From Dulcicalothrix desertica PCC 7102 (lineage in GTDB: Bacteria; Cyanobacteriota; Cyanobacteriia; Cyanobacteriales; Nostocaceae), in NCBI RefSeq assembly GCF_003991905.1, contig NZ_RSCL01000028.1:1-64000 (forward strand): a stretch of 64,000 bases of DNA, read 5' to 3'. The first letter of the stretch is position 1. Each line of letters opens with the position of its first letter. The translations under genes and the position numbers were made by a program. The notes below the pieces were generated by a model that worked only from the letters and a program-made list of their open reading frames with translations, was not told where the DNA came from and ran no database searches. Of the stretch, positions 16,510 through 25,993 are shown piece by piece.

Positions 16510-18137
16510 CAAAATTCACGATTACTGTAGTTGATACAACAGGTAAGCAGAACTATATATTCAGTAGCAACCGTCTTCGTGAAAATATCGGCGCCTCTTA
16601 TCTTTTATCACAAGCGACAAAAGGGTGGGTTGAAGAAACATTAGAAAAAATGGAAGTTCCAAAAAATCGCCAAGAAGAACCGATTGAGAGTAGCGGTTTG
16701 AAAGCAGAAATGATATATGCGGGTGGTGGTAACGCGCTTATATTATTTCAATCGCGCGCTATTGCTGTTGAGTTTACTGAAATTTTGAGTAAGCGAGTTT
16801 TAAAAGAGGCGTCTGGAGTCAATTTATTAGTTGCTCATGCTGAGTTTGATTGGGATGACGAAAAAAGATTATCTTCACTTGTTGAAGAGTTAAAGAGCAA
16901 TCATATAGAACGTCAGAAATATGAACGCGCTCACTCGGCGCCGTTATTAGGGTTAGGTGTAACTGCTAGCTGTAACTCAACTCAGCTTCCTGCTATTGGT
17001 AGAAGTAATGATAATGGACTTATAAACTATGAAGAAGACGAAGAAGCTGATGGCTATTTAATTTCAACTGAAACTAAACAAAAATTAAAAGCTGTTAGTA
17101 AAGCAAACGCAGAACTTCAAGACTTTTTTAAAGGTATTGTTGACAAGAATATTTTTCCGTTTCCTTATCGAACTGACCATTTAGGTCGTTCTAGAGGTGA
17201 ATCTAGCTATGCTGCAATTGTCCATGCTGACGGTAATGGCATGGGTAAAAGATTTAAAAAGTATGGTAAGGATAAAAACAATAGAGATTATGTTCTTGCC
17301 ATGCGAGAGTTTTCTAAAAGTGTTGATGAGGCAGGTAGAAACGCGCTCAAGGATGTTGTGAAAATTCTTACTCAGTCAATTCAAGAAGGTAAAGTTGTTG
17401 GTAAACTTGGAGAGTTTGAATTAAATAGTAAAAATTATCTACCTTTTCGTCCCTTAGTTTACGGTGGTGATGATATCACTTTTATTTGCGAAGGAAGACT
17501 GGGTTTAGATTTAGCTGCGTTATTTATTAAGCAATTTGAGAAAAAAAAAGTTGCTGATAATGACCCACTGACCGCTTGCGCTGGTGTTTGTGTTGTCAAA
17601 ACTCATTACCCTTTTGCGCGCGCTTATGAAACTAGTGAAGATTTGTGTAAAAAAGCAAAGGGATTTATGAGAGAGGAGCGTAAAAAATACAATACTGAAG
17701 ATTATTTTTCTGCTATTGATTGGCATTTGGCAGCTAGCGGTTTAGTTGGGTCTATTTCGGAAATTCGTGACCGCGAATATAAAATACTTGTCGAAAAGAA
17801 TTCTTTCGATTTGACGATGCGTCCTGTTAGGTTACAAGAAAATGCTAGTGATTGTAGAACTTGGGATGGTTTTACTCAAGTTGTTACACAGTTTAAACAA
17901 GGTTCTGACTGGAAAGAACGGCAAAATAAGATTATGGCTTTGCGTGAGGTTTTACGTAAAGCTTCTAGTGAGGCAATTCAAGATTTTTTAGCTACGTATA
18001 AATTGCCAAATCTACCTTTATTCCCTGAGTTAAGTGGTAACAGTGGGCAGTTGGCACAAAAAGGTTGGCTCAACAATCGGTGTGGATATTTTGATGCTAT
18101 TGAAGCTATGGAATTTTATCTTGGATTGGGGAACTAA
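16506..18137 (+). CDS. cas10: Cas10, type III-D, lacking an HD domain
   Basis: This is the large subunit of the type III complex, 543 residues, short for Cas10. The GGDEF-like cyclase site is intact: LVYGGDDITF with GGDD at 320-323, and the metal-binding strand HADGNGMGK at 240-248. An N-terminal palm copy has YAGGGNALILF at 71-81. There is no N-terminal HD nuclease, so I infer that it makes cyclic oligoadenylates but does not cut ssDNA. The preceding CARF nuclease would be the target of this signal. Tight coupling on both sides (overlap of 4 bases upstream, immediate GTG downstream) marks a single operon. Confidence 0.9.
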   Translation: MTKFTITVVDTTGKQNYIFSSNRLRENIGASYLLSQATKGWVEETLEKMEVPKNRQEEPIESSGLKAEMIYAGGGNALILFQSRAIAVEFTEILSKRVLKEASGVNLLVAHAEFDWDDEKRLSSLVEELKSNHIERQKYERAHSAPLLGLGVTASCNSTQLPAIGRSNDNGLINYEEDEEADGYLISTETKQKLKAVSKANAELQDFFKGIVDKNIFPFPYRTDHLGRSRGESSYAAIVHADGNGMGKRFKKYGKDKNNRDYVLAMREFSKSVDEAGRNALKDVVKILTQSIQEGKVVGKLGEFELNSKNYLPFRPLVYGGDDITFICEGRLGLDLAALFIKQFEKKKVADNDPLTACAGVCVVKTHYPFARAYETSEDLCKKAKGFMREERKKYNTEDYFSAIDWHLAASGLVGSISEIRDREYKILVEKNSFDLTMRPVRLQENASDCRTWDGFTQVVTQFKQGSDWKERQNKIMALREVLRKASSEAIQDFLATYKLPNLPLFPELSGNSGQLAQKGWLNNRCGYFDAIEAMEFYLGLGN

Positions 18138-18785
18138 GTGAGTACATATCAACTATTAATCAAGCTTTTGAGTGATACAACCTTTGGTAGGGGTGATGGT
18201 GTAGCTGGTTTAATTGACCAGGAAGTTGAGCATGATTCATCTGGGTTTCCTTATTTACGTGGACGCACCCTAAAAGGTTTATTGAGTGAAGAGTGTGATA
18301 ATTTGGTATCTGTTTTACCAGGAGATATTCGTTCTAGCTGGGAAAACGTTGCTTGTCGGTTATTTGGTACACCTGGCAGCACTTTAGCAACTATAGGAGA
18401 AATGCATGTTGGTGATGCTTGTTTGCCAGATGATTTACGCGAAGTTGTTGCTTGGCAAATTAAAAATGAAGAATTAACTGATAAAGATGTTCTTGATTCT
18501 TTAACTACTATTAGGCGCCAAACAGCGATTAATTATCAAACTTGTGTTGCTGATAAAGGTAGTTTACGCTCGTTTCGAGTTGTCATTCGCGCGCTTGAAT
18601 TTAAGGCTGATTTACTTTTTGAAAATCAACCAAACGAAGAGTTACTTTCACTGTTAGCGGTAAGTGCATTAGCTTTGCAAAGAGTGGGGAGCGGACGTAA
18701 TAGAGGTCGAGGTCATGTTCAGTGTACGCTTCATGATGGTGCTGGGGAAGATATTACACATAAATACGCAAAGCAATTTGGTTAG
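18138..18785 (+). CDS. Csm3-like Cas7-group RAMP, type III-D
   Basis: This 215-residue RAMP protein has the Cas7-group pattern: a SDTTFGRGDGVAGLID start, FPYLRGRTLKGLLSEECD near 34-50 and a glycine-rich C-terminal loop RVGSGRNRGRGHVQC near 183-198. Cas7 subunits form the backbone along the crRNA and cut target RNA through a conserved aspartate. The N-terminal DTT/D region is a candidate, but the catalytic residue cannot be proved by eye. It starts with GTG directly after the cas10 stop. Confidence 0.8.
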   Translation: MSTYQLLIKLLSDTTFGRGDGVAGLIDQEVEHDSSGFPYLRGRTLKGLLSEECDNLVSVLPGDIRSSWENVACRLFGTPGSTLATIGEMHVGDACLPDDLREVVAWQIKNEELTDKDVLDSLTTIRRQTAINYQTCVADKGSLRSFRVVIRALEFKADLLFENQPNEELLSLLAVSALALQRVGSGRNRGRGHVQCTLHDGAGEDITHKYAKQFG

Positions 18786-18799
18786 CAGGAGGAGAAATT

Positions 18800-20440
18800 A
18801 TGAAAGCAATTACTTTTTCATTACATACTCAACAACCACTACTTGCTACCTCGTTTCAAGGAGACCCTAATAGTGATGTTTCCTATTCCTACATTCCAGG
18901 TAGTATGCTTCGAGGTGCAATAATTGGACGTTATATGAAGCAAAATAGGTTAGCTGAACTAGATTTAGCTAGCGAAGAAGTTAAACGTTTGTTTTTTGAT
19001 GCTAATAGCACATGTTATTTAAATGCTTATTTGCAGAGTTTTGATGGTAAGCGCACGCTACCTATTCCACGTTCTTGGTTCAAAGAAAAAGATGCAGAAC
19101 TAACGGATGAATTACATGTAGATGTTTATGATTTTAGTGTCAATAAAGAAACTCCACTAGAAAGTCCCAAGTTTTTTGGTGAAGGTTTTTGGTCAAAAGA
19201 ACGTGGCACTGTCAAATTTTATAAAGAAAAGCGACGTATTAATATTCACAACTGGCGTGACCGCAAAAAAGGACGTTCTACGCAAACAAAGCTAGAAGAA
19301 GAGACCAAGCAGTTGCAAGGTGAAGGAGAAATTTTTCGTTATGAAGCAATAGATAGCGGGCAAACTCTTCAAGCTGTTATTTTATGCAGTAGCGATGCTG
19401 ATGCCAAATTATTGACTAATTTGCTGAATTTATCACCAGATATTTGGCTTGGTGGTTCGCAAAGTGCAGGATATGGATATACGAAAATTACTAAAATAAA
19501 TTATCATAGTAATTGGAAGGAAGTTAATATTTATGCTGACACAAGTACTGAAAGAGATTTTTTCACAATTACACTTCTTAGTGATTTAATTTTACGGGAT
19601 GAGTATGGACAATATGCTATTATTTCTCCGTCTACAACAAACCAAGTACCCGCACCACTGATAAAAGAAATAAAGACGATTTTGGGCTTAAATATAGAGA
19701 TGAACCCATATATAAGCTTCACGAGCAGTGTTGTGATTGGTGGATTTAATCGAAAGTGGGGATTACCTTTACCTCAAGTTCCAGCATTAGCAGCAGGTAG
19801 TGTATTTGTATTTGATGAATTTTCAATTACGCCAGAACAAATCCAGCAATTAGAAACTCAAGGAATAGGAGAAAGAAGAGTAGAAGGATTTGGTAGAATA
19901 GCAGTTAATTGGCTAAGTCAGCCAGAGGTTAAAGTTCGCAAAGCAAAAAAAGATGTAGCACTTAACTCTCCTCAATTAAAAACAGATGAAGCACGTAGTT
20001 TAGCTGCACAAATGGCGGAACGGCTTCTAGTTCAAAAAATTGAACAAGCACTACAAAAATTCATTGCACGTACAGAAATTAAAGGTGATATTAGTAACAG
20101 TCAACTTTCTCGCTTACAAATTTTTGCAAGAAAAGCCTTGTCAAATGGCGATTGCGATTTAGTTTTATCTTTGATAAATAATATTCCAGCAAATGCAAAA
20201 AGGCAATTTGAAAAAGCGGAAGTAAATAACACTTCATTAAACTTTATACTGGATGAATGGTTAAAAAAACCTACAGATTGGACATGGGTTAGCAATAAAG
20301 ATAAATTGAAAGCTCAAGTTGCCGATGCAGAACGAAGTTTTAATGATGAGTTTGCAATTGAAAGCAAACTAGCAGAAAAATATACCTTACGTTTAATTAT
20401 GGCGCTTGCCAAAAAAGCAACAAAGGAGAAAAATAAATGA
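18800..20440 (+). CDS. csx10: Csx10-family RAMP (Cas5-like), type III-D
   Basis: This 546-residue protein begins like Csx10: FSLHTQQPLLATSFQGDPNS and YSYIPGSMLRGAIIGRYM near 31-48, with LGGSQSAGYGYTKI near 213-226 as the glycine-rich loop and GERRVEGFGRIAVNW near 352-366 as a second. Csx10 is the signature of subtype III-D and probably takes the Cas5 role of holding the crRNA 5' tag. The last 150 residues are helical and unassigned. A ribosome-binding site AGGAGG lies 7 bases upstream, and the stop overlaps the next start by 4 bases. Confidence 0.85.
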   Translation: MKAITFSLHTQQPLLATSFQGDPNSDVSYSYIPGSMLRGAIIGRYMKQNRLAELDLASEEVKRLFFDANSTCYLNAYLQSFDGKRTLPIPRSWFKEKDAELTDELHVDVYDFSVNKETPLESPKFFGEGFWSKERGTVKFYKEKRRINIHNWRDRKKGRSTQTKLEEETKQLQGEGEIFRYEAIDSGQTLQAVILCSSDADAKLLTNLLNLSPDIWLGGSQSAGYGYTKITKINYHSNWKEVNIYADTSTERDFFTITLLSDLILRDEYGQYAIISPSTTNQVPAPLIKEIKTILGLNIEMNPYISFTSSVVIGGFNRKWGLPLPQVPALAAGSVFVFDEFSITPEQIQQLETQGIGERRVEGFGRIAVNWLSQPEVKVRKAKKDVALNSPQLKTDEARSLAAQMAERLLVQKIEQALQKFIARTEIKGDISNSQLSRLQIFARKALSNGDCDLVLSLINNIPANAKRQFEKAEVNNTSLNFILDEWLKKPTDWTWVSNKDKLKAQVADAERSFNDEFAIESKLAEKYTLRLIMALAKKATKEKNK

Positions 20441-21876
20441 ATTATGAACGTCTCAAACATCGCAACCAACGCTGTATAATTGAGCGAATAATAGTTAGAG
20501 GCTCTTTAGTCTTAGAAACTCCCGCGTGTTTAGGTAGTGGTGATACCTATAGTGATGTTGACTTAGCTATCTTGCGAGACAGCATAGAAGACAAAGCTTT
20601 GCTCATGGGTTCTTCTGTTGCAGGCGCCTTGCGTAACTATTTGCATGAATTGTATGATGGAAAAGAAACATCTTTATTATTCGGCGCCGAACGTAGCAAT
20701 GACGATGGCGAACAAAGTCCTCTAATTATTAGCGATGCATTAAGTAGCGAAGTAATAAAGGTTGAACTGCGCGATTTAGTTAAAATTAATAGCGTTAGGA
20801 GAACAGCGGAAGAAGGTAAAAAATATGACTTTGAGGTATTAGAAGCAGGTACGACATTTGAACTGTGCTTCGAGTTATTAATAGATTCAACTAGTAAACG
20901 AGAGCAACTGCTTCAAGAATTAATAATTGTATTACAAGGTTTAGAAAAAGCTGAAATTCCTATTGGAATGAAAAAGCGACGCGGTTTTGGGAAGTGTTGT
21001 GTAAAACAATGGCAAGTATGGAAATTCGGTTTGCAAGACTCTAAACAACGTCAAGAGTGGTTAAACTTTCCTCACTGGACTACTGGTTTACTTACCGAGT
21101 ACCCCAATAATATCTATAGTAGTATACAGCAAGCTTTTGATATATTACCCGTAATCGATGATAAACGTACACGTTTAACAATCGAAGCTATATTTACTCT
21201 TGCAAGTCCCCTATTGATACGCTCCGGTCAAGCATCTGTTGATAAAGCACCTGACGTTGTGCATCTTAAATCTCGGCGCCATAATCAACTAGTACCAATC
21301 TTATCAGGTACAAGTTTAGCAGGAGTACTGCGTCATCGTGCCGAACGAATTGTAAACACTTTACACACAAAAAAAAGTATAATCGATGAAATCTTTGGTG
21401 CCGATTTTACTGCTAATAAAACTAAGGAAACAAAAGCTAGTCGTTTAATAGTTGATGAAGTTGAAATTATAGATACAACAGATTTAATCCAAAACCGTAT
21501 TGCAATAGATAGATTTACAGGTGGTGCCTTACATGGAGCATTATTTGATGAACAACCAATTTTTGGTAATGACAATACAAAATTAGTGATAAAATTAGAA
21601 CTGCGCCAACTAAATAATAATAATGATGCTGAGATTGGATTGTTGCTGTTATTACTCAAAGATTTATGGACAGGAGACTTACCTGTAGGTGGAACCAGTA
21701 GTATTGGACGAGGAAGATTACAGGGTATTCAAGCTAATATCACTCATTACAAAGCCGGAAAACCAGAACCAACTTTGACTATTTCCCAATCATCAAAAAA
21801 TGAACCTGTTATGGTAACTGACGCTAACGCTTTAGAAAAATATGTTGCTGCTTTACGTAAGGAGGTAGTTGCTTGA
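20437..21876 (+). CDS. Double RAMP (tandem Csm3/Cas7-like) protein, type III-D
   Basis: This 479-residue protein is made of two Cas7-like halves. The first has LETPACLGSGDTYSDVDLAI, LLMGSSVAGALRNYL and KKRRGFGKCCV near 180-190. The second, from about residue 245, has ASPLLIRSGQASVDKAPDVV, LSGTSLAGVLRHRAERI and GGTSSIGRGRLQG near 427-439. III-D complexes are known to contain fused Cas7 subunits, so this probably supplies two adjacent backbone positions. Starts and stops overlap its neighbours by 4 bases on both sides. Confidence 0.8.
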   Translation: MNYERLKHRNQRCIIERIIVRGSLVLETPACLGSGDTYSDVDLAILRDSIEDKALLMGSSVAGALRNYLHELYDGKETSLLFGAERSNDDGEQSPLIISDALSSEVIKVELRDLVKINSVRRTAEEGKKYDFEVLEAGTTFELCFELLIDSTSKREQLLQELIIVLQGLEKAEIPIGMKKRRGFGKCCVKQWQVWKFGLQDSKQRQEWLNFPHWTTGLLTEYPNNIYSSIQQAFDILPVIDDKRTRLTIEAIFTLASPLLIRSGQASVDKAPDVVHLKSRRHNQLVPILSGTSLAGVLRHRAERIVNTLHTKKSIIDEIFGADFTANKTKETKASRLIVDEVEIIDTTDLIQNRIAIDRFTGGALHGALFDEQPIFGNDNTKLVIKLELRQLNNNNDAEIGLLLLLLKDLWTGDLPVGGTSSIGRGRLQGIQANITHYKAGKPEPTLTISQSSKNEPVMVTDANALEKYVAALRKEVVA

Positions 21877-22424
21877 ATAAACTAATACTTAAATCTCTAG
21901 ATATTCCTGATAAATTAGAAATAAAGCAATGGCTCGAAGAACTAGCTGAAACACACAACTTAAGATTTTTGTTAGCACACGCAGAAGATGGAGTTATCTG
22001 GGGAGAATTTCGAGATGGCAAGTTAGTAACTTCAGATAGTGCATTTTCTTATTTACCTAAATTGCGTCTTTTAACATTACAACAATGTCGAGCTTTTGGA
22101 ACTAATGCCGAAGTAATGCTTTGGCAAAGCGATGAAGGTTTAAACGGTCGCTTTATCGAAGATAAACATATAACCAAAGAAGATTACATTCCCGAAAATC
22201 AAATTCTTTGGGGAACGCAAGCTGATGAAGTTAGTAATGGCTTCACTCTAGTTTCTGATGGTTCGCAAGGTTTGCGTCATGCTGTACCTTTAACTAACAT
22301 TAATTTTGACAAAAGTCAAAAACTACACCGCCCGCTTCGATTAAGCGTTCGTCATTATGTTACTACTGATGAACAAACAGGTATTGCTCGTATTTATCTC
22401 AGTCGCTTAGTTAAACTTTACTAG
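21873..22424 (+). CDS. csx19: Csx19 (TIGR03984 family), type III-D
   Basis: This 183-residue protein resembles TIGR03984/Csx19, a small subunit found only with III-D loci. Recognisable parts are the N-terminal ELAETHNLRFLLAHAEDGV and a RPLRLSVRHYV stretch near 151-161. It starts with TTG inside TTGA overlapping the previous stop. The AAGGAGG seven bases upstream fixes that unusual start. The biochemical role is not known to me. A structural role in the complex is inference. Confidence 0.75.
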   Translation: MNKLILKSLDIPDKLEIKQWLEELAETHNLRFLLAHAEDGVIWGEFRDGKLVTSDSAFSYLPKLRLLTLQQCRAFGTNAEVMLWQSDEGLNGRFIEDKHITKEDYIPENQILWGTQADEVSNGFTLVSDGSQGLRHAVPLTNINFDKSQKLHRPLRLSVRHYVTTDEQTGIARIYLSRLVKLY

Positions 22425-22441
22425 TTACAAGGAGTTATCAA

Positions 22442-24664
22442 ATGTTACCAAGACATATTATTAATGTACCTGAAGATAAAAAAGCAATAGCTCCTTATAA
22501 CTTTGTTGAATTACCAAATAATATAATTGAGGTTAAATCAGAATCGCTGCCACAAGAAAATAGTTATTCTTTTCAATCAGAAAATAGATACACTGGTAGA
22601 GTCGAATGTAAGCTAACAACGAAATCCCCTTTATATATTCGTTGCGGGTTAACTAAAGAAGAATTTGAATGTGGAACAGAATCTAAAGATTTACCAGACT
22701 TTTTTTATACGCAGCTAGAACATAAAGGGAAAAAACCTGTTCTTCCAGCTAGTAGCTTGCGAGGAATGCTACGAAGTATAGTTGAAATTATTAGCTTTAG
22801 CAAAATTGACAGAGTATCTGAAAGCCAGAGGTTATTTTTTCGTGCAGTAGCAGCTAACCGGGAAAAGGATTCTTTAGGTCGAGCATATAAACGTCATATT
22901 TACCCGAAAAAAGTTCAAGCTGGTTACTTAAAAAAAGATAGTCAAGGATGGTACGTTCAACCTACTATAAGTTGTAATGGCAGTTCTTTCGCTTGGGTTA
23001 GACAAGCTAATTTAGAATTACCAGACTTAAAAATATTTGATGATGATAATTATTGTCCTCAGTATTTGAATGTAAGTTATACAAGCGTAAAAATTGATAA
23101 TACTGATAAAGCTAAACGTTTATTTGCCCATAATGTTGACTTACCCAATACGCATCTAAAAAAAGGTGTGCTAGTTACTAGCGGAAATATGAAACAAGGT
23201 AGTAAAGACTCACCACGTAGAAATCACTGTGTTGTTTTTGAGGCTGACTCTAATTCTACCAAATTAAGAATAGATGATAAAGCTATTGAACATTACCGTA
23301 ATGCTCTTACTGATTTTCAAAAAAAAGCACCTTTTGATAAAAATTTTGGGATATTAGAAGAAGAGCGACCTGTTTTTTACTCTCTTAATGAAGATGAAAG
23401 CACAGTTGGCTTTTTTGGTCAGAGTCCTAATTTTCGTATTGCTTACTCTCCTCAAGGTAATGGACACGCTAAAACAGTAGTAGATTTTATACCATCAGAT
23501 TTAAAAAACCCTTTAGTTATTGATTTAGCCGATGCAATTTTTGGTTGGGTTAAAGAAGACAAAAATCTACCTGAAGATATGCGGCAACGCGGAAGTAGAG
23601 TATTTATTTCTGATGCTAACTATCAATCTGCTGAAAATGGTATTTGGTATAAGGGCAACCCAAATGATACCTTAACTCCTCAAATTATGAGCGAGCCAAA
23701 AGTAACCTGCTTTCAACATTATTTAGTTCAACCAAATGAAACAGAAGCTGATAAATCTAAACTTGAACATTACGCTAGCACACCAATTGAGAAAACAGTT
23801 ATAAGGGGTCATAAGTTATACTGGCACAAAGGCAGTAATCCTGTGATTAATCATCCTAATCCTAATAATGCTCCAGAAACTCAACTCACTAAAATTAAGC
23901 CAATAAATAAAGGCGTAAATTTTGATGTTAATATTGACTTTGAAAATCTAAGTGATGTGGAGCTAGGCGCGTTATTATGGGTAGTAAGTATTTCTAGCAA
24001 TAAAGCACAAGTATTTGGTATTGGCGATAAAGATAAAGAATACTGTCTATCGCTAGGGATGGGTAAGCCTTTAGGAATGGGTAGCATAAAAATTGAGCAT
24101 CAGCTTTATCTAAGCAATCGTACTTCACGTTACCAAACCTTATTCGATGGTAATAAATGGAATGAAGCCGAGCAGTTAGTAACTGATGAGCAACAGATTA
24201 ATTTTATACAAGCATTTGAAAATTATATAGCTGAATTTGTCAGTGACGATGATAAGCCAAATGACGGGAAAGTAAATAATTTGAAGGATTTACGACGTAT
24301 TAAAATGCTTTTAGCAATGTTAAGGTGGGATGCGCCATCTGACGTTGAAAGAGAAACTAGATATATGGAAATTGAACGAGATGTGAATAAATTTCCTATT
24401 GGAAAACCAACTAAAGCAAGTGACCCTACTGTAAATGAATACAAAGAGCGCTTTGTTTTACCTACTCCATTACAAATAATGGATATCACAGATAATCGTA
24501 AATTACCTACTAATTTAACACCATCAACAAGTCCAGTTGAAAAGCCAATTTTGAAAAATAAGCAGATTGCTAAAGATTCTAAGTCAAATAAGCATGGATA
24601 TCATTCTGGAAATGGAACTAAATTTAATTCAGCTACAGCCAGACCTAAAAAACCACGAAGCTAG
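22442..24664 (+). CDS. TIGR03986-family RAMP protein, type III-D
   Basis: This is a large RAMP protein of 740 residues. Key parts are KKPVLPASSLRGMLRSIVEI near 98-117, FRAVAANREKD near 133, and the glycine-rich SLGMGKPLGMGSIKIE near 537-552. The C-terminus is a low-complexity basic tail (KNKQIAKDSKSNKHGYHSG). It closes the III-D operon and has a good ribosome-binding site, AAGGAG. The family is typical of cyanobacterial III-D loci and is taken as another Cas7-like backbone subunit, here with a long insertion. Confidence 0.8.
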   Translation: MLPRHIINVPEDKKAIAPYNFVELPNNIIEVKSESLPQENSYSFQSENRYTGRVECKLTTKSPLYIRCGLTKEEFECGTESKDLPDFFYTQLEHKGKKPVLPASSLRGMLRSIVEIISFSKIDRVSESQRLFFRAVAANREKDSLGRAYKRHIYPKKVQAGYLKKDSQGWYVQPTISCNGSSFAWVRQANLELPDLKIFDDDNYCPQYLNVSYTSVKIDNTDKAKRLFAHNVDLPNTHLKKGVLVTSGNMKQGSKDSPRRNHCVVFEADSNSTKLRIDDKAIEHYRNALTDFQKKAPFDKNFGILEEERPVFYSLNEDESTVGFFGQSPNFRIAYSPQGNGHAKTVVDFIPSDLKNPLVIDLADAIFGWVKEDKNLPEDMRQRGSRVFISDANYQSAENGIWYKGNPNDTLTPQIMSEPKVTCFQHYLVQPNETEADKSKLEHYASTPIEKTVIRGHKLYWHKGSNPVINHPNPNNAPETQLTKIKPINKGVNFDVNIDFENLSDVELGALLWVVSISSNKAQVFGIGDKDKEYCLSLGMGKPLGMGSIKIEHQLYLSNRTSRYQTLFDGNKWNEAEQLVTDEQQINFIQAFENYIAEFVSDDDKPNDGKVNNLKDLRRIKMLLAMLRWDAPSDVERETRYMEIERDVNKFPIGKPTKASDPTVNEYKERFVLPTPLQIMDITDNRKLPTNLTPSTSPVEKPILKNKQIAKDSKSNKHGYHSGNGTKFNSATARPKKPRS

Positions 24665-24756
24665 AACGTACCTAACATAGCATCTACTCTTTATTTTAAA
24701 ATGATTAATGCGACTGTAAAGCTTGTACTTTATATCAACATGTAATATCATTTCTC

Positions 24757-25263
24757 ATGTCTAAAATCCTCATTGTTACCATTGGTGGTTCTTTCCAACC
24801 TATAGTTACTGCAATACGCAGCTTACAGCCAGACCGCGTAATATTTATCGCTTCGGATGGTGATAAGGGTAGTAAGTCTCAAGTTATCGGCGCCGATACT
24901 CCATGTGAAGTAAGACGTGGCGCCGAAGTAATTGAGAGATTACCTAACATTCCTACCCAAGTAGAATTAAGAGATAAATTTCAACAGTCGCGCGACCTGA
25001 TTTTAATTAAAAACCCTGATAATCTACGAGAATGCTATCTCGGCGCCACTAAATGTATTCGTGAGTTACAGCAAAACCCAGACGCAGAAATTCTTGCCGA
25101 CTATACGGGGGGAACTAAAACCATGTCAGCAGCGTTAGTTTTAGCGGCAGTTGATTGTGGTATTCCTCTTTATCTTACTATTGCAGGTGCCAGAGAGAAC
25201 TTGATTAAATTTGAGCGTGGTGAATTTACGAAACAGGTAGATACAAGTTTTCCGCGTGCTTAG
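24757..25263 (+). CDS. Solitary CARF-domain protein, TIGR02710-like
   Basis: This 168-residue protein is essentially just a CARF domain. It starts ILIVTIGGSFQPIVTAI, the nucleotide-fold start of TIGR02710-type CARF proteins, and has ILADYTGGTKTMSAALVLA near 113-131, the ligand loop. TIGR02710 proteins normally carry a C-terminal effector domain. Here the protein stops right after the CARF fold. It may be a truncated effector, a ring nuclease that degrades the second messenger, or a sponge that binds it. It stands alone between the III-D operon and split cas3, with no clear ribosome-binding site. Confidence 0.7.
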   Translation: MSKILIVTIGGSFQPIVTAIRSLQPDRVIFIASDGDKGSKSQVIGADTPCEVRRGAEVIERLPNIPTQVELRDKFQQSRDLILIKNPDNLRECYLGATKCIRELQQNPDAEILADYTGGTKTMSAALVLAAVDCGIPLYLTIAGARENLIKFERGEFTKQVDTSFPRA

Positions 25264-25355
25264 TAATAGCTCCTTTCTCGCTTATAAAGCAAAGACAAAC
25301 AAGGCTAATTTTACTCCTTCAAGAGAAGACGGTAGCATCAAAAATATTAAATATT

Positions 25356-25991
25356 ATGAGTAACACAAATCAACTTAATGTTCCTCAGCTTTTCCATACA
25401 CTTACTAACCATCAACCCTATAACTTTCAGGCTCAAACGATTACACGTATTCTTAACCGTCAAGATACCATTTTACGCGCGCCTACAGGTTCGGGGAAAA
25501 CAGAAACAGCAGTGGCGCCTTTTTTGTTTGCGAAATCTCTCAACATCGATTTTCCCAATAAACTTATCTATGTTGTACCTCTCCGCACTCTGGCAAATAG
25601 TTTGCGTCAACGGGTGGAGATGTTGGTTACAAACTGGGAAAATGTATATCCACTCTCTCATCGTCGGTTGGTAGTAACTTTGCAAACTGGTGAAAACCCG
25701 GAAGACCCACGTTTTGAGGGTGATATTGTCTTTTGTACAATTGACCAGATGTTGAGTAGTTTTTTAAATATTCCTTATTCGGTTGGTCGTGGTTCGGCAA
25801 ATGTGAATTCAGGAGCTATTTTTGCATCTTATCTGGTGTTTGATGAGTTGCACTTGCTCGACCCTGATAGGTCTTTTATTACTGTTTTAAAGGTGTTGCA
25901 ACAAGTTAAAGGAATTTCACCATTTTTATTGATGACAGCAACTTTAACTGATGATTTGGCAATGAAAATTAAAGAGATAGTTGAGAGTTAA
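25356..25991 (+). CDS. cas3: Cas3, N-terminal helicase half (split gene)
   Basis: This part, 211 residues, holds the first RecA-like half of a Cas3 helicase: the Q-motif region YNFQAQTITRIL, Walker A RAPTGSGKTETA near 42-53, YVVPLRTLANSLRQR, the DELH box VFDELHLLD near 168, and the SAT-like motif LLMTATLT near 195. It then stops. The remaining helicase motifs and the HD domain follow in another frame two bases later. Cas3 unwinds and shreds DNA marked by Cascade. The split falls between the two helicase lobes. It looks like a frameshift but might be two translationally coupled pieces (TAACAATG). Confidence 0.85.
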   Translation: MSNTNQLNVPQLFHTLTNHQPYNFQAQTITRILNRQDTILRAPTGSGKTETAVAPFLFAKSLNIDFPNKLIYVVPLRTLANSLRQRVEMLVTNWENVYPLSHRRLVVTLQTGENPEDPRFEGDIVFCTIDQMLSSFLNIPYSVGRGSANVNSGAIFASYLVFDELHLLDPDRSFITVLKVLQQVKGISPFLLMTATLTDDLAMKIKEIVES

Positions 25992-25993
25992 CA

